Below are positions 59,787-64,000 of a DNA stretch of 64,000 nucleotides, piece by piece; within the stretch, counting starts at the first letter, position 1, and every line of letters begins with the position of its first letter. The DNA comes from Alteromonas sp047556435 (GTDB lineage Bacteria > Pseudomonadota > Gammaproteobacteria > Enterobacterales > Alteromonadaceae). The notes under the pieces were generated by a model that was not told where the DNA came from, searched no databases, and saw nothing but the letters and a program-made list of their open reading frames with translations. The translations under genes and the position numbers were made by a program. The DNA is taken from NCBI RefSeq assembly GCF_047556435.1, contig NZ_CP180210.1:1674001-1738000 (forward strand). Direction: 5' to 3'.

Positions 59787-61190
59787 CTACCAGATACCGT
59801 CTTCTGACTTACCCTGAATTTCACAATCTCCGGTTTTGTACTCAGGCCGCTCGCCCTTGTCGTGTTTGGCGAAATAGTCCTTACTGATAGACACAATGGT
59901 GGGAGTCAGCCAGACGATGGCGGTTATATTAATCACGGTCATCAGCCCTAATGCCATATCTGCCATAGCCCACACCTCTGGTAGGGCCGCCTGAGCACCC
60001 CAGAAAATCATACCCAGATACCCGATGGTATATGCTGCACGGCCAGGACGATTATCCAGCTTAAACATGTGCAGATTACTCTCGCCGTAGGCGTAGTTTG
60101 CTACCACAGAGGTAAACGCAAATAAGCAAATGGCAGCAGCGACAAAATCGGTGCCTCCTTCACCCAGATGTTCACTCATTGCGGATTGTGTCAGACGAAT
60201 GCCTTCCATTTTTTCAGAGGCTGTACCGCCTGCCAGCAGGATAATAAAGGCAGTGGCGGTACATAAAATCATGGTATCTAAAAACACACCAAGCATCTGT
60301 ATATATCCCTGAGACACCGGGTGGTTTGGGTTTGGCGCGGCACTGGCTGCTGCGTGTGGCACCGAGCCTGACCCTGCCTCATTGGAATACAAACCGCGCT
60401 GAATACCGTTTTTAATCGCCGCGCCTAAAGCGCCTGCCCCCGCCTCTTGTAAACCAAAGGCTTTGCTGATGATGTCCCATAGCATCGCAGGTACCGCATC
60501 GATGTTCATAAACGTAATGGCTAGTGCTACCAGCACATAACCAATACCCATAAAAGGCACTACATATTCAGCAAAGCGTGCAATCCCGCGCAGGCCACCT
60601 ACAACAATCAGTGCTGCAAGCACAATAATGGCGATCCCTGACCAGGTATCTGGAATCTGATAAGCATTATTTAATGCATCGGTAATAGTATTCGCCTGCA
60701 CCGCGCTAAACACAAAGCCATAGCCGAAAAACAAACACAGTGAGAATGCTACTGCCAGCCAGGTTTTGTTCAGGCCTTGTTTGATATAGTACGCAGGCCC
60801 GCCACGAAACTCGCCGTTTTCATCTTTCACCTTATAAAGCTGACCGAGCACGCTTTCTGCAAAACCGGTGGCCATACCGAGCAGGGCAATCATCCACATC
60901 CAGAAAATCGCGCCGGCACCACCCAGAGAAATCGCCACGGCAACCCCCGCGAGGTTGCCGGTGCCCACACGGGCAGACAGGCTGGTACATAGTGCCTGAA
61001 ATGAACTGATACCTTCGCGGGTTGCGGTGTTACTGTTCTTCATGAGTGCGAACATGTGCGTGAAATGGCGCAGTTGCACTCCTTTCAGCTTCACCGTGAA
61101 CCACACACCGCAAACAAGCAGCATTACAATGAGTACTTGCCCATCGCCCCACAACACATTATTGACCGCTGAGACAAAATCGTTAACCAC
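59787..61190 (-). CDS. AGCS-family sodium:alanine (amino acid) symporter
   Basis: A protein of 467 residues with about 10-11 transmembrane helices. Family signatures: LCTSLSARVGTGNLAGVAVAISLGGAGAIFWMW, GGPAYYIKQGL and IQRGLYSNEAGSGSVPHAAASA. Imports alanine or glycine with Na+. GTG start with AAAGGA 6 nt upstream. It is monocistronic. The exact amino-acid specificity is not deducible. Confidence 0.95.
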   Translation of the reverse strand: MVNDFVSAVNNVLWGDGQVLIVMLLVCGVWFTVKLKGVQLRHFTHMFALMKNSNTATREGISSFQALCTSLSARVGTGNLAGVAVAISLGGAGAIFWMWMIALLGMATGFAESVLGQLYKVKDENGEFRGGPAYYIKQGLNKTWLAVAFSLCLFFGYGFVFSAVQANTITDALNNAYQIPDTWSGIAIIVLAALIVVGGLRGIARFAEYVVPFMGIGYVLVALAITFMNIDAVPAMLWDIISKAFGLQEAGAGALGAAIKNGIQRGLYSNEAGSGSVPHAAASAAPNPNHPVSQGYIQMLGVFLDTMILCTATAFIILLAGGTASEKMEGIRLTQSAMSEHLGEGGTDFVAAAICLFAFTSVVANYAYGESNLHMFKLDNRPGRAAYTIGYLGMIFWGAQAALPEVWAMADMALGLMTVINITAIVWLTPTIVSISKDYFAKHDKGERPEYKTGDCEIQGKSEDGIW

Positions 61191-61475
61191 GGTATTTCCT
61201 TTTATCGTTGTTTTTAACCTATTGGCTGGACGCTATCATAGCACGTGTTTAGCCGTATGGAAGTCTATCCTGCCGTGCCAGGCGGAATTTTAACGCACCG
61301 GGTAGTCAGCATCACACAGAGCGGACCGGTGTGAAAGGAGATTAGTGAATGAAATGGCAGGGTTTCCCTGCGCTGGGTTGTCTTTGGTCATTTTCGTAGC
61401 CGTAGATAGGCACGTTAATACGGGCAGCAAATGAGAGATTAATCAGAAAGCGAGAAATGCGCAGAATGCAGACAC

Positions 61476-61503
61476 AAAAAAACCGGTCATTGACCGGTTT
61501 TTT
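61476..61503 (-). terminator. Terminator of the tRNA operon
   Basis: Perfect hairpin ACCGGTCA / TGACCGGT with A and T tracts, just after the last tRNA-Gln. Confidence 0.9.
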
Positions 61504-61508
61504 CAATA

Positions 61509-61584
61509 TGGCTGGGGTAGCAGGACTCGAACCTACGAATGGCGGGATCAAAACCCGCTGCCTTACCAACTTGGCTATACCCCA
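61509..61584 (-). tRNA. tRNA-Gln(TTG), second copy
   Basis: 76 nt with the acceptor pair TGGGGTA / TACCCCA, discriminator G and encoded CCA. Anticodon TTG lies in the loop of the CGGGT-TTTGATC-type arm. Identical to the preceding copy; 38 nt apart. Confidence 0.97.
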
Positions 61585-61622
61585 AGAGGCAACTGCGCAG
61601 AGTGCGCAATTACTTGGAAAAA

Positions 61623-61698
61623 TGGCTGGGGTAGCAGGACTCGAACCTACGAATGGCGGGATCAAAACCCGCTGCCTTACCAACTTGGCTATACCCCA
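61623..61698 (-). tRNA. tRNA-Gln(TTG), first copy
   Basis: Identical in sequence to the other tRNA-Gln, with encoded CCA. A duplicate for higher dose of the CAA/CAG decoder, as in the E. coli metT-leuW-glnUW cluster. Confidence 0.97.
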
Positions 61699-61702
61699 AC
61701 GG

Positions 61703-61787
61703 TGGTGCGGAAGGAGAGACTTGAACTCTCACGCCGTGAAGCACTGGAACCTAAATCCAGCGTGTCTACCAATTCCACCACTTCCGC
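61703..61787 (-). tRNA. tRNA-Leu(TAG)
   Basis: 85 nt, a class II tRNA with a long variable arm. Acceptor GCGGAAG / CTTCCGC with encoded ACCA; anticodon TAG in CTGGA-TTTAGGT-TCCAG. Confidence 0.97.
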
Positions 61788-61834
61788 CTTGGCTTTCACA
61801 CAATAAAAAACCCATTAACTGGGTTAGTGTGAAA

Positions 61835-61911
61835 TGGTGGCTACGGCGAGATTCGAACTTGCGACCCCATCATTATGAGTGATGTGCTCTAACCAGCTGA
61901 GCTACGTAGCC
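61835..61911 (-). tRNA. tRNA-Met(CAT), elongator
   Basis: 77 nt. Acceptor GGCTACG / CGTAGCC with encoded ACCA; anticodon CAT in CATCA-CTCATAA-TGATG. The perfect first acceptor pair and GGCTACG start indicate elongator, not initiator, Met. First gene of the operon. Confidence 0.96.
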
Positions 61912-61947
61912 TCCGTTGTTTTCCTTCCCTCTCAGGAAGTGGCGCGT

Positions 61948-61976
61948 ATTATGCGGATATGAGTTCGTACCGTCAA
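61948..61976 (-). promoter_or_regulatory. Promoter of the tRNA operon
   Basis: -35 TTGACG (61976-61971), 17-nt spacer, -10 CATAAT (61953-61948), followed by a GC-rich discriminator (ACGCGCC) as in stringently controlled stable-RNA promoters. Confidence 0.85.
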
Positions 61977-62069
61977 CCCCTTTTTTTACACATTTATTTA
62001 AGTGCCTAATATCTAACCCGTAAGGGCTAAAAAGCGCACTAATTGTTGTGCAATTAACCAGTTTCAGCA

Positions 62070-62939
62070 CTACTTCGCTGTGATTTCCTCGACACTTGTC
62101 TGGTAATAACAAACGTCAATTGTCCGTGGTGTGAGCGACTTGTCATGAAAAAACGGGTTATCCAGATTGCGGGCATTTGCCAGCTTTTGCTGATAATCGG
62201 GATGAGTGGCGGTCTGAATACGGAAAGTGCGTTGCTTTTCCGCAGGCAGCTGGGTGCCTAACCGTACAGAAATGATGCGACTTGGCGTATCAGGCGCATT
62301 GATGATACCCCCTTTTTCACGCGCTCCCCGGGGTAAACGCTGAAGATGCTCCAGTCCCAGAAGCACACGTCCAATCACTGACATATTCTTGTCCAGATGC
62401 CGTGGCGCTTGTCCGATAACCACGTAAAACTCTGTGGTAGCGGTATTTTTGTCTACGTCCCGGGCAAACGCGACCGTACCAGGACAGTGTGTGTGCCATA
62501 TCTGATTATTGTTTTTGTCGATACCCACCGGCATTGCATTGAGATACCCGGTAGCAGGAGCATGGGGCGCCTCGGGTTCGACGACGACAGTTTTTTTCGG
62601 GATAGGGGAGCGATGAAACTCTGCTTTCAGCGGCGAGGCGAGTGCAAAGGGCTGATTCTCTTCATTACTGCCACCTTGTGCTACGAAGCCTTCAATAACG
62701 CGATAAAAATATTTGCCATCATAGAAACCTTCTTCCACCAAATCACTAAAGCGTTCTTTGTGGGTGGGCGCAGTGTCTCCTGAAAGCAGTATTACCACTT
62801 CACCGGTGTGCGTCTTCAGATAAACCAGATTTTTAGCTTCGGGGGTAAACCAGTAAGTAGTGTCGAAATCGTTCGAAAAAGCTGGCAAAGACATAAATAA
62901 CGACAACAATCCTGTGACCAGGTAAACCATGTACTTCAC
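62070..62939 (-). CDS. Exported cyclophilin-type peptidyl-prolyl isomerase
   Basis: A protein of 289 residues with a signal peptide (MKYMVYLVTGLLSLFMSLPAFS). Cyclophilin domain: VYLKTHTGEVVILLSGDTAPTHKERFSDLVEEGFYDGKYFYRVIEGFVAQGG contains the Phe/Arg (FYRVI) and Gln (QGG) positions of the active site, and TVAFARDVDKNTATTEFYVVIG the later part. The insert at about 110-150 (EAPHAPATGYLNAMPVG) is longer than in minimal cyclophilins. Probably folds periplasmic proteins. GTG start with AAGGT upstream. Confidence 0.9.
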   Translation of the reverse strand: MKYMVYLVTGLLSLFMSLPAFSNDFDTTYWFTPEAKNLVYLKTHTGEVVILLSGDTAPTHKERFSDLVEEGFYDGKYFYRVIEGFVAQGGSNEENQPFALASPLKAEFHRSPIPKKTVVVEPEAPHAPATGYLNAMPVGIDKNNNQIWHTHCPGTVAFARDVDKNTATTEFYVVIGQAPRHLDKNMSVIGRVLLGLEHLQRLPRGAREKGGIINAPDTPSRIISVRLGTQLPAEKQRTFRIQTATHPDYQQKLANARNLDNPFFHDKSLTPRTIDVCYYQTSVEEITAK

Positions 62940-62958
62940 GTTTTTTTACCTTAAAAAA

Positions 62959-63180
62959 TTAAAAATGTGGGGTAGAACGGTATGAAAAATCTTTTCGCTT
63001 CTTTAATAACCCGCAGGAAGTGAGGTTAACCACATTGTATTTCGCGGTTTCGTCTCTTTTTTCTTCGAGTTTTGGGACGAGATCTACGACATTGTCACCT
63101 TGTGCAACCGCTAGGGTAACGCGTGCCCGCAGGCGTTGGTTACGGCGTCTCTGTAAATAATTGAACAACATACGCAGCAT
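62959..63180 (-). CDS. Small basic protein of unknown function
   Basis: A protein of 73 residues with ATG and AAAGG 7 nt upstream. Begins MLRMLFNYLQRRRNQRLRARV, strongly basic, then a more neutral part (DLVPKLEEKRDE) and a Ser/Lys-rich tail. It might be a nucleic-acid- or membrane-associated small protein; no family recognised. It lies immediately upstream of the cyclophilin gene on the same strand (20 nt gap), so they may be co-transcribed. Confidence 0.45.
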   Translation of the reverse strand: MLRMLFNYLQRRRNQRLRARVTLAVAQGDNVVDLVPKLEEKRDETAKYNVVNLTSCGLLKKRKDFSYRSTPHF

Positions 63181-63381
63181 AACAGTACCTTTGTTGTGTC
63201 GGTATGAATTTTATTCTGGCGCATCTTGTCCTTACACGCAAAGGCATTTGATATGGTCCAATCACCATAGTCATATCCCCGTTTCCCATTTTTGCCTGTG
63301 TAAAGGCAACCTCGTCGGCTGGATGTTAATGTGACGTGAATGTGTGGAAACCGGAGCTGGGTCCTGCTTACTTGGAAATAA

Positions 63382-63415
63382 AAAGGCCCTGCAGGTGATA
63401 CCTTGCAGGGCCTTT
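63382..63415 (-). terminator. Terminator after ychF
   Basis: AAAGGCCCTGCAGG / CCTTGCAGGGCCTTT, a long stem with an A-rich side, between ychF and the intergenic region to its left. Confidence 0.9.
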
Positions 63416-63433
63416 AAATATAGTAAGTGGCGC

Positions 63434-64000
63434 TTACACGTTAAAACGGAAGTGAATCACGTCACCGTCTTTCACGATGTATTCTTTGCCTTCCAGGCGC
63501 CATTTACCGGCATCCTTCGCACCGGATTCACCGTTGTACTGGATGTAGTCGTCATAGCTGACGATCTCAGCACGGATGAAGCCTTTTTCGAAATCAGTGT
63601 GGATCTTACCGGCCGCCTGCGGCGCAGTAGAGCCTTCTGGGAAGGTCCAGGCACGAACTTCTTTTACACCAGCAGTAAAATAGGTTTGCAGAGTCAGCAG
63701 GTTGTAACCGGCACGTATTACGCGGTTAAGTCCAGGCTCTTCTAAGCCCATGTCCTGCATGAACTCATCACGCTCATCGTCATCAAGTTCCGCAATTTCT
63801 GATTCGATCGCGGCACAAACCGCAACCACGACGGCGTCTTCGCCCTCTGCAATGGCTCTGACCTTATCCAGATACGGATTATTTTCAAAACCGTCTTCGT
63901 TCACGTTGGCAATATACATAGTTGGCTTCAGCGTCAGCATGTTCATGTAGCTAATCGCAGCAAGCTCTTCTTTGCTCAACGCCAAAGAACGCAGCAACAG
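63434..64000 (-). CDS. ychF: Ribosome-binding ATPase YchF, C-terminal part (runs off the window)
   Basis: The visible 189 or so residues are the C-terminal half of the Obg-like ATPase. Helical domain end (LKPTMYIANVNEDGFENNPYLDKVRAIAE, containing the NVxE guanine-motif variant that gives ATP preference), coiled coil, and the TGS domain (LLTLQTYFTAGVKEVRAWTFPEGSTAPQAAGKIHTDFEKGFIRAEI ... GKEYIVKDGDVIHFRFNV). The N-terminal P-loop lies outside the window. Confidence 0.97.
   Translation of the reverse strand: MLLRSLALSKEELAAISYMNMLTLKPTMYIANVNEDGFENNPYLDKVRAIAEGEDAVVVAVCAAIESEIAELDDDERDEFMQDMGLEEPGLNRVIRAGYNLLTLQTYFTAGVKEVRAWTFPEGSTAPQAAGKIHTDFEKGFIRAEIVSYDDYIQYNGESGAKDAGKWRLEGKEYIVKDGDVIHFRFNV

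Overview
The window looks like a chromosomal segment of a marine gammaproteobacterium of the Alteromonadales (Alteromonas/Salinimonas-like; the genus is inferred, not proven). The evidence is gene content and order: grpE-dnaK and dnaJ, dapB-carA-carB-greA, and miaB-phoH-ybeY-corC-lnt divergent from a ubiF-type hydroxylase and close to a Met-Leu-Gln-Gln tRNA cluster, much as in Escherichia coli. Other supporting features are a PEP-CTERM-like protein, a symporter-sensor kinase fusion and several c-di-GMP/PAS signalling proteins.

Layout. 0.4-3.2 kb: a large multi-PAS/GAF hybrid histidine kinase. 3.3-7.0 kb: a minus-strand run of small membrane proteins and lipoproteins. 7.1-20.06 kb: an integron gene-cassette array with no integrase in the window (a CALIN, cluster of attC sites lacking integrase). 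It has about 17 attC sites, all in one orientation, with one small minus-strand ORF per cassette. Sites are intact at the high-coordinate end and decayed at the low-coordinate end. The array is interrupted by an IS110-family element lying in an attC site and by a complete IS66-family element. The IS66 copy joins a truncated IS110 transposase to a truncated cassette gene and has no target duplication. 20.2-25.3 kb: PEP-CTERM-like protein, an exported protein and a symporter/histidine-kinase fusion. 25.4-29.5 kb: grpE-dnaK-dnaJ with a clear sigma-32 promoter. 29.6-38.7 kb: cytochrome c', a PAS-GGDEF-EAL protein behind a symmetry-rich leader, prpE, a glycosyltransferase, cytochrome b561 and dapB. 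38.7-44.9 kb: carAB behind a leader with two terminator-like hairpins, greA and a Nudix hydrolase. 45.08-46.45 kb: a second, tiny cassette remnant (HEAT-like protein, one attC, VF530-family protein). 46.8-50.8 kb: an RDD protein, then two small heat-shock protein genes with ROSE-like RNA thermometers flanking a translationally coupled pair of paralogous membrane proteins. 50.9-59.5 kb: secreted amidohydrolase, the lnt-corC-ybeY-phoH-miaB cluster, the ubiF-like gene and an overlapping 59-residue membrane protein. 59.8-64 kb: AGCS symporter, four tRNAs, a secreted cyclophilin, a small basic protein and the 3' part of ychF.

How the parts work together. Most of the window is conserved housekeeping: protein folding, pyrimidine/arginine and lysine precursors, tRNA modification and ribosome maturation, lipoprotein acylation and ubiquinone synthesis. 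The accessory biology is concentrated in the two cassette remnants, whose products are mostly small membrane proteins, lipoproteins, immunity-like proteins and hydrolases. The most interesting signals are the integrase-less array and its decay gradient, the IS110 left end (a likely bridge-RNA region) in an attC site, the structured leader before the GGDEF-EAL gene, the putative carAB attenuator and the duplicated hsp20 thermometers. All family assignments come from reading motifs by eye; no database search was run.
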